From: Syntrophaceae bacterium
GTDB lineage: Bacteria > Desulfobacterota > Syntrophia > Syntrophales > UBA2185
NCBI GenBank assembly: GCA_003142635.1
Contig: PLMX01000246.1
Span: forward strand, 26,819-62,094
Reading direction: 5' to 3'
DNA length: 35,276 bases
How positions within the stretch are numbered: position 1 is the stretch's first letter; the number at the start of each line of letters is the position of its first letter. The notes under the pieces were generated by a model, which was not told where the DNA came from, did not search any database, and saw only the letters and a list, made by a program, of their open reading frames with translations. Shown piece after piece: positions 6,099 through 16,352 of the stretch. A program made the position numbers and the translations under genes.

Positions 6099-8213
6099 AT
6101 GAATGCTGGAATCGATTTGAAAGTGAGGGAAGCTTTTGCTGAGGATATAGGCAAGGGCATTGCACGCCTGAGTCCCGAGGATATGAATTCATTGAAAGCT
6201 GTCCTCGGCGATATCATCGAAATCGGCGGCGAGAGGACAACGGTTGCAAGAATCACGGGCACTTTTCCTGAATCACAAGGGAAGCAACTGATCCAAATCG
6301 ATGGCAGCACACGAGAGAATGCCGGCGTTCATATGGGTGGGCTCGTAAAGGTTAAGAAAATACCTCGAACAACCGCTGTTACAGTTGTACTTACCCCCGT
6401 TGACTTTTCGTATGTATTGCCGGATGAGGGTGAACTTGAACAGTTTGCAAAAGTTCTCCAAGGTCTTGCAGTAATAACCGGCGACAAAATCAATATTCCT
6501 TTTCTGGCAGGGAAAGAGCGTTTTTTTCAGATTGAAGCAACTTCTCCGACAGGCGGGGTGATTATCAATCAGAAAACCAGGTTTGTATTGAAGAAGCCTG
6601 ATTTTTCTTTAGACGCAGCCTCGCGTGTTTCCTATGAAAATATCGGCGGCCTTGAAAATGAGCTCAGACTCGTCCGGGAGATGGTGGAACTTCCTCTGCG
6701 GTATGCCGAGGTATTTGAAAAACTTGGTATAGAGGCGCCAAAGGGCGTGCTGCTCTACGGTCCCCCGGGAACCGGCAAAACACTAATTGCGAGGGCTATC
6801 GCGAGCGAAACCAAGCTTCATTTTATGAGGATAAACGGACCTGAGATAATCCACAAGTACTATGGCGAGAGCGAAGCGAAGCTTAGGGAAATCTTCGAGG
6901 AGGCTTCCCTAAAGGCGCCAAGCGTCATCTTCATCGACGAAATCGATGCCATTGCCCCCAAGCGTGCAGAGGTGTTGGGCGATGTGGAAAAAAGGGTTGT
7001 CGCCCAGCTTCTTGCCTTGATGGACGGCATGGTCTCCCGCGGACATGTAATTGTCATAGGCGCAACTAATATTCCGGAGATTATCGATCCTGCCTTACGG
7101 AGGCCGGGTCGATTTGATCGGGAAATCGTGATTCCAGTTCCAAACGTCGAAGGCCGTCTGGCGATACTGAGGATTCACAGTCGCAACATGCCCCTCGCTC
7201 CTGATGTCAACCTCGATAGACTTGCCGGTATCACTCATGCCTTTGTGGGGGCTGACCTTGAGGCGCTCTGCAAGGAGGCGGGCATGGTCGCCCTGAGAAG
7301 ATACCTTTCCGTGAAAGAAGAAAATCACCTTGATACGATACTCACAAAACTGGATAACCTCCAGATCACGATGGAGGATTTCCTGGCAGCTCTCCGTGAG
7401 GTAGAGCCCACAGCAACCCGTGAATTCTTCACCGAAAGGTCAACAATCAAATGGCATCACGTTGGGGGACTAAAAAATATAAAGGACCAATTGATATCGA
7501 TTATCGAATGGCCCACACGATATCCGGATCTTTTTGCACTGGGAAGAGTAACAGCACCAAAGGGAATTCTCTTCTCCGGGCCTTCCGGCACGGGCAAAAC
7601 ACTTATGGCAAAGGCCCTGGCAGGAGAAACCGGCCTCAACTTCATTTCCATCAGTGCCCCTATTCTCTTCTCAAAATGGCTGGGAGAATCGGAAAAGGCG
7701 CTTCATCAGATATTTAAAAAAGCGAAACAGTCGGCACCATGTATCCTTTTTTTTGACGAGATAGATGCCTTAGGAATGAGCCGCAATGCAACGTTGGAAG
7801 GAAGCAGCACCGTGGAGCGTGTGTCAACGCAGTTTTTCAACGAGCTGGACAATTTGAGCGACCATTCCCAAGTAATTGTCCTCGGGGCTTCAAATAGGGA
7901 GGAGTTCCTTGATCCGGCGCTCACACGCGCGGGCCGTCTTGATTGCATCCTGAGGTTCCCGATCCCTGATGGAAACGACCGATTGGACATATTCAAGGTG
8001 CACACGAGTGACAGGCCACTCCATGACGATGTGGACATGAATGACTTGGTTCTATTAACCGAAGGTATGGTCGGCTCACAGATTTCCTTTGTCTGCCGCA
8101 GTGCCGCTATGATGGCTATTAGTGAGCGCATCAACAGCTCCGGGAATCCGCCGGCAAAGCTTGTCATCAGTGCCCGTCACTTTAATGATGCGATTAAAAG
8201 CCTTGAGAAGTAG
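6099..8213 (+). CDS. Cdc48/VAT-like protein with two AAA ATPase domains
   Basis: The protein has 704 residues in the archaeal VAT / eukaryotic Cdc48 arrangement. Residues 1-175 form an N-domain with the double-psi-barrel-like 'GDIIEIGGERTTVARI'. D1 carries Walker A GPPGTGKT at residues 221-228, Walker B 'VIFIDEID' and the 'RRPGRFDRE' arginine-finger segment. D2 carries Walker A GPSGTGKT at 494-501, Walker B 'ILFFDEID' and 'TRAGRLD'. Such hexamers unfold or extract protein substrates using ATP. They are universal in archaea but patchy in bacteria, so the gene may derive from ancient transfer. No ribosome site precedes the ATG at 6099, where the leader is very AT-rich; a short-leader or SD-independent start is possible. 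The GntR gene follows after 14 bp and the oxidoreductase operon after that, so a role in maturation or turnover of that enzyme is possible but unproven. Confidence 0.9.
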   Translation: MNAGIDLKVREAFAEDIGKGIARLSPEDMNSLKAVLGDIIEIGGERTTVARITGTFPESQGKQLIQIDGSTRENAGVHMGGLVKVKKIPRTTAVTVVLTPVDFSYVLPDEGELEQFAKVLQGLAVITGDKINIPFLAGKERFFQIEATSPTGGVIINQKTRFVLKKPDFSLDAASRVSYENIGGLENELRLVREMVELPLRYAEVFEKLGIEAPKGVLLYGPPGTGKTLIARAIASETKLHFMRINGPEIIHKYYGESEAKLREIFEEASLKAPSVIFIDEIDAIAPKRAEVLGDVEKRVVAQLLALMDGMVSRGHVIVIGATNIPEIIDPALRRPGRFDREIVIPVPNVEGRLAILRIHSRNMPLAPDVNLDRLAGITHAFVGADLEALCKEAGMVALRRYLSVKEENHLDTILTKLDNLQITMEDFLAALREVEPTATREFFTERSTIKWHHVGGLKNIKDQLISIIEWPTRYPDLFALGRVTAPKGILFSGPSGTGKTLMAKALAGETGLNFISISAPILFSKWLGESEKALHQIFKKAKQSAPCILFFDEIDALGMSRNATLEGSSTVERVSTQFFNELDNLSDHSQVIVLGASNREEFLDPALTRAGRLDCILRFPIPDGNDRLDIFKVHTSDRPLHDDVDMNDLVLLTEGMVGSQISFVCRSAAMMAISERINSSGNPPAKLVISARHFNDAIKSLEK

Positions 8214-8227
8214 GGAGGACAAAAACA

Positions 8228-8947
8228 TTGTTGAAAGAAGTTAGAAAAAAGCGCGCTTACGAAGACATTGTTCTACAGATTAAAATCCTCATCGAAAAAG
8301 GAAAGCTAAAGCACGGCGACCAGCTACCAAACGAAAAAGAACTGTCAGAAACTTTTAAAGTATCGCGATTGACCGTACGTGAGGCTATCCTTTCCTTAGA
8401 GACAATAAACCTTGTTGAGAGGAAACAGGGTAATGGAACATACGTAGTTGCTACCAGCGAGGAGGCAATTATAAAACCTTTAGCAACAGCGCTCTTCCAT
8501 GATCGGGATAGCATAATCGACATTTTCGCCCTTCGCAAGATTTTAGAACCGGAGATCGCAAAATTAGCAGCAATGAATGCAACACAAAGAAAAATAGCCC
8601 AGCTGGAAGAGATTATAGCAAGACAGGAAAAAGAGATTGCTGAAGGGCGAATGCCGGTGAAGTTGGACTCCAGCTTTCATTATACCTTAGCCACGATGTC
8701 TAAAAACAAAGTGCTCGGCCGTCTCCTTATTGCCCTGATGGGCATTCTCCGCAAAACGCGAGAGACATATCTTCAGACAGAAGAAAGGAAACAGAAATCA
8801 CTCACGGGCCATCAGAACATTCTTGCGGCGATCAAGGAAGGTAATGGAATAGCCGCCCGGCAGGCAATGATGCAACACATAGAGGAAGTGGAGAATACAC
8901 TGTTCAAGAAAAAAGGTGGTGGTGAAGAGAGCGCTCGATCTTCATAA
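8228..8947 (+). CDS. GntR-family regulator, FadR/FCD subfamily, probable regulator of the oxidoreductase operon
   Basis: The protein has 239 residues. An N-terminal winged helix ('KHGDQLPNEKELSETFKVSR' then 'TVREAILSLE' and 'VERKQGNGTYV') is followed by an FCD domain ('DIFALRKILEPEIAKLAA', 'SSFHYTLATMSKN', 'GHQNILAAIKEGN'). FCD regulators typically bind carboxylates, which would fit control by oxalate, a related acid or its CoA ester. The start is a UUG at 8228, with GGGAGGAC ending at 8220; no ATG is available in frame near it. The gene begins 14 bp after the AAA ATPase gene and ends 86 bp before the oxidoreductase gamma gene. Palindromes at 6047-6061 and 8961-8975 flank this transcription unit and are candidate operators. 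Confidence 0.88.
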   Translation: MLKEVRKKRAYEDIVLQIKILIEKGKLKHGDQLPNEKELSETFKVSRLTVREAILSLETINLVERKQGNGTYVVATSEEAIIKPLATALFHDRDSIIDIFALRKILEPEIAKLAAMNATQRKIAQLEEIIARQEKEIAEGRMPVKLDSSFHYTLATMSKNKVLGRLLIALMGILRKTRETYLQTEERKQKSLTGHQNILAAIKEGNGIAARQAMMQHIEEVENTLFKKKGGGEESARSS

Positions 8948-8960
8948 AAACGCGTATACA

Positions 8961-8975
8961 CACAATAACATTGTG
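8961..8975. promoter_or_regulatory. Palindrome upstream of the oxidoreductase operon
   Basis: CACAAT-AAC-ATTGTG is a perfect 6-bp inverted repeat with a 3-bp centre, in the 86-bp gap between the GntR gene and the first oxidoreductase gene. Its size and symmetry suit a GntR-type dimer. The half-sites differ from those of the palindrome at 6047, so both cannot simply be called the same operator. Confidence 0.4.
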
Positions 8976-9033
8976 GTCTTACGGGTCAGTCTATCTATGG
9001 CTGATCAATCTTATTTGAAGGAGGTAGTATTTT

Positions 9034-9672
9034 ATGGCGAAAGTAACTGAGATAACTGTATGGACGAGGGGCGTGGTAATGGACAAGGAAGCGCGCGACA
9101 TTGCCAATGCTTTCGCTCAGGCAGCCAAATTGGACGGCAAATTCGTTCAGGCCTTTGATAATTACGAAGATTTGCCGGACCGCGTTCTTGTAACCACGAG
9201 GAAGTATGTACGAATCAGTGATGAAGAGATTGAGATGAAATATCTCTATACCAACAGCCATCCTGACATCGTGGTGATTGTTGAACCAACCATTGTAAAA
9301 GGGATTAATGTTTTAAGGGGGATGCCCGAAGGAGGTCTGCTCATCATTAATACGGCCCGGCCCATCAATTACATGCTCCAATTCATTCCCAATGCCGACA
9401 TACTTGGCGCTGTTGCCACTGTCGATGCCGACGGCATTTCAGGAATAAGAACCGTGGACTTCTCCGGATCAGAGGGCGGCGTCGATGCGTCCGGTATAGG
9501 CGCCGGTATTGCGGCTCCTATCCTTGGGGCAATGGCAAGAGTAACGAAAATGGCGAAAAAGGAAAACCTCGCAAAGATCGTCAGCGATGTGGCCGCAATG
9601 GAACGCGGCTTCAAGGAGGTAAAACTGGAAAATTTCAGAAAATCCCGTTTCGAATATTCATGGGGCGGTTAA
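9034..9672 (+). CDS. 2-oxoacid (probably oxalate):ferredoxin oxidoreductase, gamma subunit
   Basis: The protein has 212 residues and belongs to the POR/KOR gamma-domain family. The start is supported by GAAGGAGG upstream of the ATG at 9034. The family pattern is visible in 'IANAFAQAAKLDGKFVQAF', 'PDIVVIVEPTIVKG' and 'GGLLIINTARP'. The Gly-rich 'GRGGQG' that normally opens this domain is replaced by 'WTRGVVMD', so the usual N-terminal loop is lost. The C-terminal half ('GIGAGIAAPILGAMARV') is typical. In the holoenzyme this domain packs against the alpha and beta subunits and helps shape the CoA-binding region of pyruvate enzymes. Oxalate oxidoreductase does not use CoA, so loss of the loop would fit. 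First of four genes in the order gamma-delta-alpha-beta. Confidence 0.85.
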   Translation: MAKVTEITVWTRGVVMDKEARDIANAFAQAAKLDGKFVQAFDNYEDLPDRVLVTTRKYVRISDEEIEMKYLYTNSHPDIVVIVEPTIVKGINVLRGMPEGGLLIINTARPINYMLQFIPNADILGAVATVDADGISGIRTVDFSGSEGGVDASGIGAGIAAPILGAMARVTKMAKKENLAKIVSDVAAMERGFKEVKLENFRKSRFEYSWGG

Positions 9673-9719
9673 TACGTGTTCAGTACATTATTACTAAAAC
9701 TTTAAGGAAGGAGAAAAAT

Positions 9720-10049
9720 ATGGCTATAAAGATACCTAAAGACAGAGAAGTCCCTTTCGGAGCTATTACTCCGGCGCCGGTCAAACAGCAGGATCTCTTT
9801 GTGACATCAAACTGGAGGATTGTCAGACCGGTTATCGACCATGAAAAGTGTACAAGGTGTTTTACCTGTTATGGTGCATGTCCAGATTCTTGCTGGTCAT
9901 ACAATGAAAAAGAGGATCAAATGGAATGGAACTGGAAGTTCTGTAAAGGCTGCCAGATCTGCATCTATGAGTGCCCGGCAGATGCGATATCTTCTGCTCC
10001 GGAACTTGATTTCGAAGACGGGGTACAGCGTTTAGAAAAACCCTTTTAA
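9720..10049 (+). CDS. 2-oxoacid (probably oxalate):ferredoxin oxidoreductase, delta subunit (2x[4Fe-4S] ferredoxin)
   Basis: The protein has 109 residues. The ATG at 9720 is chosen because AAGGAAGGAG lies just before it; longer frames extend into the leader without a ribosome site. Two C-x2-C-x2-C-x3-C-P clusters are present, 'CTRCFTCYGACP' and 'CKGCQICIYECP', each ligating one [4Fe-4S]. The subunit carries electrons from the internal cluster of beta to external ferredoxin. From memory, the Moorella oxalate oxidoreductase has gamma and delta fused in one chain; here they are separate genes 47 bp apart, as in archaeal pyruvate oxidoreductases. Confidence 0.93.
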   Translation: MAIKIPKDREVPFGAITPAPVKQQDLFVTSNWRIVRPVIDHEKCTRCFTCYGACPDSCWSYNEKEDQMEWNWKFCKGCQICIYECPADAISSAPELDFEDGVQRLEKPF

Positions 10050-10068
10050 GTAAGAAGGAGGAAACAAT

Positions 10069-12269
<2,201 letters not shown>

Positions 12270-12305
12270 ACTACGACGAGAATCATTTTTTCGTTGCGTG
12301 ATTAG

Positions 12306-12343
12306 TTCAGAGCACCCTGCCGAAAGCGGCAGGGTGCTCTGAA
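12306..12343 (+). terminator. Perfect 17-bp hairpin between the oxidoreductase and transporter genes
   Basis: TTCAGAGCACCCTGCCG (12306-12322) and its exact complement (12327-12343) close a four-base loop AAAG. The stem is very stable, but no T-run follows (next bases TCTCTCC). It may be a partial terminator, or an RNA-stabilising structure that sets a lower level for the downstream transporter. The transporter start lies 49 bp beyond. Confidence 0.6.
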
Positions 12344-12391
12344 TCTCTCCAAAACTTAGATGCTTTAAGCATTTCATTGGGAGGACTGAGT

Positions 12392-13666
12392 ATGACTGAG
12401 GTAAAAATGGGAAACGGAGACGGTGTAAAGACAGGTTTCATGAATAATCCCTGGATAATGTTAACGGCCGGCGTTCTCGGTATGGCAATGATATCCAGTC
12501 TTCAGTATGCTTGGGCTCTTTTTGTTCCTGATATTCTTAAGTCTAATCCAACGTTTTCAAAGGTGGAGATTCAGGCGGCCTTTGCAACATTTATAGCATG
12601 TATGACCTTTGCGGGGCCCCTGACCGGCTACCTCATGGACAAGTTCGGCACAAAAATTTTCTTCTCCCTTGCAGCAGTACTGGTAGCGGTCGGATGGGGG
12701 AGCATTGGCACACATGATAAGACATTGCCAATGTGCATCTCTTACGGAATTGCAGGCATCGGCGCCAGTTTTATATACACGGGCGGTATAGCCGCGGCCT
12801 TGAAGTGGTTTCCAAAGAAGAGAGGCACGGCTTCCGGTATCATGGCTTGCGGTTTCGGTTCCGGAGCAGCACTTTTCGGATGGCTCATAACCATACTCGT
12901 TGCGAATTACGGCTACAAAACCGCCTTCCTTTATACCGGCGTTGGGTTTGCGGTGGTATTGCTTCTGGTTGCGCAGGTGCTCCGATTCCCTGAGGCCGCT
13001 GGTGCCGCAGAGGCGGCTGTTTCCGACAAGCCGAAAGAAGCTGAAGTCAAGAGGAGTTACGGTCCCGTAGAGATGCTCAAGACGGGGCAGTTCTATCTGA
13101 TTTATGGTATGTTTGTACTTATGGCCATCGGATATATGTTCCTTACGCCGAACATCAAGCTGATGGCAAATGATTACAAGATTCCGGCTGCAATATTTAC
13201 TATTACCTTTACGGCATTCACTGCAGCAAATGGGTTGGGGAGAATCGTCTGGGGCATAATTTCAGACAAGATCGGCAGAGAAAATGCCATGCTTATTGAT
13301 TTTGTCGCATGCGGTCTGCTGTATATTCTTCTGCCCTTTGTGGCGGATAATCCGTATGCGTTCATGATCGTCGTAACGGTGGCATTTTTCTGCACCGGGC
13401 CAATGTTTGCTTTCTTCCCGCCTATTACCGCCGATCGTTATGGCGAAAAATATTTGTCTACGAATTATGGCGTAGTGTATACGGCAAAGGGTGTTGGCGG
13501 TATGATAGGACCAACCTTTATCACTGCTCTTGCTTTATTTTATGCCAAGTCGCAGGGTTATCACATTGGGTGGACGGTCGGTTGTTCGGTTATTGGAGCA
13601 ACGGCCATCGCTTCGGGAATTGGCGCGCTTATTCTGAAAAAAATAGCTAAGCCGGTAGGAGTTTAG
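12392..13666 (+). CDS. OFA-family MFS transporter, probable oxalate (oxalate/formate-type) carrier
   Basis: The protein has 424 residues with about 12 membrane segments. The ATG at 12392 is preferred over an upstream frame start, because GGGAGG lies at the right distance. Family features include 'NPWIMLTAGVLGMAMISSLQYAWALF' at the first helix (a signature region of oxalate/formate antiporter relatives), 'GPLTGYLMDKFG' in the loop 2-3 motif and 'WFPKKRGTASGIMACGFGSG' in helix 5. The second half repeats 'GRIVWGIISDKIGRENAM'. OFA proteins exchange or import small monovalent and divalent carboxylates. Its place after an oxalate-type oxidoreductase suggests oxalate uptake. Whether it exchanges oxalate for formate cannot be read from the sequence. 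Confidence 0.88.
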   Translation: MTEVKMGNGDGVKTGFMNNPWIMLTAGVLGMAMISSLQYAWALFVPDILKSNPTFSKVEIQAAFATFIACMTFAGPLTGYLMDKFGTKIFFSLAAVLVAVGWGSIGTHDKTLPMCISYGIAGIGASFIYTGGIAAALKWFPKKRGTASGIMACGFGSGAALFGWLITILVANYGYKTAFLYTGVGFAVVLLLVAQVLRFPEAAGAAEAAVSDKPKEAEVKRSYGPVEMLKTGQFYLIYGMFVLMAIGYMFLTPNIKLMANDYKIPAAIFTITFTAFTAANGLGRIVWGIISDKIGRENAMLIDFVACGLLYILLPFVADNPYAFMIVVTVAFFCTGPMFAFFPPITADRYGEKYLSTNYGVVYTAKGVGGMIGPTFITALALFYAKSQGYHIGWTVGCSVIGATAIASGIGALILKKIAKPVGV

Positions 13667-13820
13667 CCGTTGCCTCCTGCCGTGACACTGGTAGAGGCGA
13701 CATCCAAGACGTCATAATCGATTGGCTGATTGAAGAAACGATCTTGAAAGAGTTTCAGATAGGATGCCTATGACGGCGACAAAGATACCTCGTTTCCAGT
13801 GAATATCTTATCTTACTAAA

Positions 13821-13868
13821 GGGCGGCTGGTAGAAAAAATAATTCTGCTGACCGCCCCTTCTTTTAGA
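13821..13868 (+). terminator. Intrinsic terminator after the transporter gene
   Basis: GGGCGG (13821-13826) pairs with CCGCCC (13852-13857), and the stem continues inward almost to the AT-rich loop with one mismatch and G-U pairs. It is followed by the pyrimidine run CCTTCTTTT. It lies about 150 bp after the transporter stop and 17 bp before the epimerase start, so it could end the upstream transcript or attenuate the epimerase gene. Confidence 0.6.
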
Positions 13869-13884
13869 ACAAAGGTGAGGCAAT

Positions 13885-14826
13885 ATGGATATCCTTATTG
13901 TCGGTGGCGCTGGAGAAATAGGAAAATACCTGGCGAAGGTACTTCCCCCAAAGGGGCACAAATTGACAATCCTCGACCAGGCTCCAAACCCTCTGTGGCT
14001 TAATGAAAATCTGCCTCTTACCTATCTTCGGGGAGATATTTCAGATGCAACGACAGCCAGAGACGCTGTCCACGGAAAGGATTTGGTCATCCATCTTGCA
14101 TGGAGTTTTGCCGATGACCCGCACACTATTTTTGACACAGACATCAAAGGTCATATTCATCTCTTAGACGCAGCTTCCTCCGCAGGAGTTAAGGGTTTTA
14201 TCTACACGAGCACGGCAACCGTATACGGCCGTGCGGTTGTGCACCCCGTGACAGAGGCTCATCCGTGGCTTATTGGGGAAGCAAGAAAGCCCTTATACGC
14301 GCTCGGCAAATTTACGGCAGAAGAACTGTGCAAGCACTACCATAAGACCCGCGGACTTCATGTCACGATCTTCCGTTTCTGGTGGGCTTTCGGTGATAGC
14401 ATCGGCGGGAGTCACTTGAGGGATTTAATCAGGAAGGCCGTAAACAATCAACCCCTCGAATTGGTTCGCGGTGCGGGTGGCGCATTTATTACCATGGCAG
14501 ATCTCGAAAGCGCCGTCATGCTTACAGCGTCAAGACTTGTTGCATCAGGTCAGATTTACAACTTGGGAAGCTTTTTTCTCACGTGGGAAGAGATCGTAAA
14601 AATCGTTGTGCATCTCACCAACTCCCTTTCGCCCATTCGGTTTATCTCTCCTGAAGAGTGGCGTGGACCTGCATTCTTGAGCGAGGTATGGGATTTGGAT
14701 TGGAGTAAGGCGACAACTGAATTGGGTTTTGCGCCGACCACATCTGCGGAAATGATGCTCTCCTTGTTCATTGAATCCATGAAGAATTGTATTACCGATG
14801 TGCAAAAAGCCGCCGTTCAAAAATAA
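13885..14826 (+). CDS. NAD-dependent epimerase/dehydratase family protein (extended SDR)
   Basis: The protein has 313 residues. It opens with the Rossmann motif G-G-A-G-E-I-G ('DILIVGGAGEIGKYL'). It then shows 'YLRGDISDATTARDAV', 'DLVIHLAW', the catalytic serine/threonine region 'FIYTSTATVYG' and the Tyr-x-x-x-Lys pair as 'YALGK'. These mark an extended short-chain dehydrogenase acting on nucleotide sugars or related substrates. The later 'FRFWWAFGDS' and 'DLESAVMLTA' segments are typical of the family. The ATG at 13885 follows GGTGAGG. It sits behind the terminator at 13821 and convergent to the radical SAM gene, so a link to oxalate metabolism is not implied. The exact substrate is unknown. 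Confidence 0.85.
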   Translation: MDILIVGGAGEIGKYLAKVLPPKGHKLTILDQAPNPLWLNENLPLTYLRGDISDATTARDAVHGKDLVIHLAWSFADDPHTIFDTDIKGHIHLLDAASSAGVKGFIYTSTATVYGRAVVHPVTEAHPWLIGEARKPLYALGKFTAEELCKHYHKTRGLHVTIFRFWWAFGDSIGGSHLRDLIRKAVNNQPLELVRGAGGAFITMADLESAVMLTASRLVASGQIYNLGSFFLTWEEIVKIVVHLTNSLSPIRFISPEEWRGPAFLSEVWDLDWSKATTELGFAPTTSAEMMLSLFIESMKNCITDVQKAAVQK

Positions 14827-15024
14827 ACGCCTGATCTCTTATTCTAATTGCTCGTCATCATCAAGTACAACGAACTGCTGATACCGCGCATATTTCAGGG
14901 CATTCCGCGTATTCGCCACTTGAAACATTATCACGACTAAGGCTTGAATATCCTGTCTCTACAGTGATTAAATGTGGAAGCGGTAGACAAACGCCCTCTA
15001 TAAAAATGAAAATCTTCTGAGGTA

Positions 15025-16134
15025 TCAACTATCAATGGCACCGGTTTTTTCAGGATGAATCATCCAGCATTGAGGATCATCCGCAAAGAGATCGGGGGCG
15101 CCTCCGTATCTTGAATAGGCGTAGGCCACGGCCCGGCAGCCCCGGCAGGAGGGCCAGAGAGAACATTTCCCGCATCCCCCCTTGTAACTTTCTCTTTGCC
15201 TGAGACGCGATAGGACTTTGGAAGTGGACCATATCTGCCGCAGGGAGGTCTTGCCGAGGTTACCGATCTTAAGCCCGATGCGGCGGCAGGGCATGACAGA
15301 CCCGTCACTGGTAATGGTCACTCCTGAGAAACCGGCGCTGCAGCCCGAGAGGGCCAGTTCGCTTTCCGGCGACGGCTTGAATCCCGAAAGGACTCCAGCC
15401 AAAGGATCACCAGAGGCGACTTCAAAGGAAAGGCTGTTCAGTGCGAACGCTTTTTCGTAAGCCGTCTTGATCTCCTGAGGGGTTAGGAGGCTGTCCAGTA
15501 GTTCTTCAGCGCTTCCACAGGGAACGAGGCGGGAAAACCCGATCCCGGAAAATCCCGCCGCTTCTGCTATCTTTGCCGTTTCTTCGATGCTGTCGATGTT
15601 GAGGCGGGAGAGAGTCATGTTCGCGCTGACGCCATTCCCTGCATCGATGAGAAGGCGGGCGCCCTTGACAGCAGCAGCAAAACTTCCGGCGCCCCTGATG
15701 CTATCGTGTATTGCGGGAGGGCCTTCAAGACTGACCTGGATATCTGATATGCCGAGGGCCGACGCCTTCCTGGCGTCCGCCCTCTTAACAAGACATCCGT
15801 TGGTCAGAATAGCTACATTGTAGCGGCTCTTGCGCGCATAGGTGATTACGTCCCACAGCCCTTTGTAGAGAAACGGCTCGCCGCCGGTAAAATTAATCGA
15901 CGGGGACAGAGATATGTCGTAATCCTTCTCCCAGGCCTGCAACATCTCTGTGGCCCCGTCGACATGCTGCTTCAATTCATCAACGGACATCTCTCGGGGT
16001 TTTCTCCGCTGCTGATAACAATGCCGGCATCGGAGATTGCAACGCTCGGTGAGATGCCACTGGATAAAAAAATCAAATGTCTTTGTTGCCGGACCGGCAA
16101 CTATTTGCCTTTTCACTTCTTTCAACTGTAGCAT
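15025..16134 (-). CDS. Radical SAM/SPASM-domain protein, probable peptide-modifying maturase
   Basis: The protein has 369 residues. The radical SAM cluster motif is C-x3-C-x2-C at Cys32, Cys36 and Cys39 ('CNLRCRHC'), followed by 'NFTGGEPFLY' (SAM binding) and 'VSLEGPPAIHDSIRG'. The C-terminal SPASM region has Cys residues in 'SGCSAGFSG', 'SVMPCRR', 'GGCGKCSLWPSCRGC' and 'DPQCW', enough for two auxiliary [4Fe-4S] clusters. Such proteins mostly modify ribosomal peptides or protein partners; some act in heme d1-type pathways. The ATG at 16134 overlaps the last 13 bases of a 35-codon gene with a very strong ribosome site, the usual precursor-maturase arrangement. It ends the minus-strand cluster that starts with gnd. 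The modification made is unknown. Confidence 0.88.
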   Translation of the reverse strand: MLQLKEVKRQIVAGPATKTFDFFIQWHLTERCNLRCRHCYQQRRKPREMSVDELKQHVDGATEMLQAWEKDYDISLSPSINFTGGEPFLYKGLWDVITYARKSRYNVAILTNGCLVKRADARKASALGISDIQVSLEGPPAIHDSIRGAGSFAAAVKGARLLIDAGNGVSANMTLSRLNIDSIEETAKIAEAAGFSGIGFSRLVPCGSAEELLDSLLTPQEIKTAYEKAFALNSLSFEVASGDPLAGVLSGFKPSPESELALSGCSAGFSGVTITSDGSVMPCRRIGLKIGNLGKTSLRQIWSTSKVLSRLRQRESYKGGCGKCSLWPSCRGCRAVAYAYSRYGGAPDLFADDPQCWMIHPEKTGAIDS

Positions 16135-16229
16135 AACTTACCAGACTCCGCAGACCTCATGTACAACCAGAACTTCTCTTCTTCACGCTTGGCTCGCTTG
16201 CTCAGTTCGTTCCTTTTTAGGGTCCTCAT
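16122..16229 (-). CDS. 35-residue peptide, candidate substrate of the adjacent radical SAM protein
   Basis: This short gene has an ATG at 16229, preceded by a near-perfect ribosome site (AAAGGAGG) seven to eight bases away. It ends in TGA at 16122-16124, overlapping the radical SAM start, so the two are translationally coupled. The first 20 residues are strongly basic and helical ('LKRNELSKRAKREEEKFW'). The C-terminus, after 'LYMRSAESG', reads 'KLCYS', with one Cys and a Tyr. A charged leader and a short core containing Cys/Tyr/Ser fit a ribosomally made, modified peptide (RiPP) precursor. I do not recognise its family. It could instead be a leader peptide controlling the maturase. Confidence 0.55.
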   Translation of the reverse strand: MRTLKRNELSKRAKREEEKFWLYMRSAESGKLCYS

Positions 16230-16352
16230 CCTTTTCACCTCCTTTCACATTTTTCTTAAGCCTGGGGATACAAACTCCTGTGTGATCAATACCGACCATC
16301 AGGAGGATTATTTTTACTAACGAAGAGCGTTTCTATTCTATAAGGGAATGCC

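Noticed and set aside
16183-16299. 38-codon minus-strand frame starting 'MVGIDHTGVCIPRL', reminiscent of HMG-CoA synthase/KASIII N-termini
   Set aside because: It has no ribosome site, loses the resemblance after about 14 residues and overlaps the better-supported 35-codon peptide gene in another frame.
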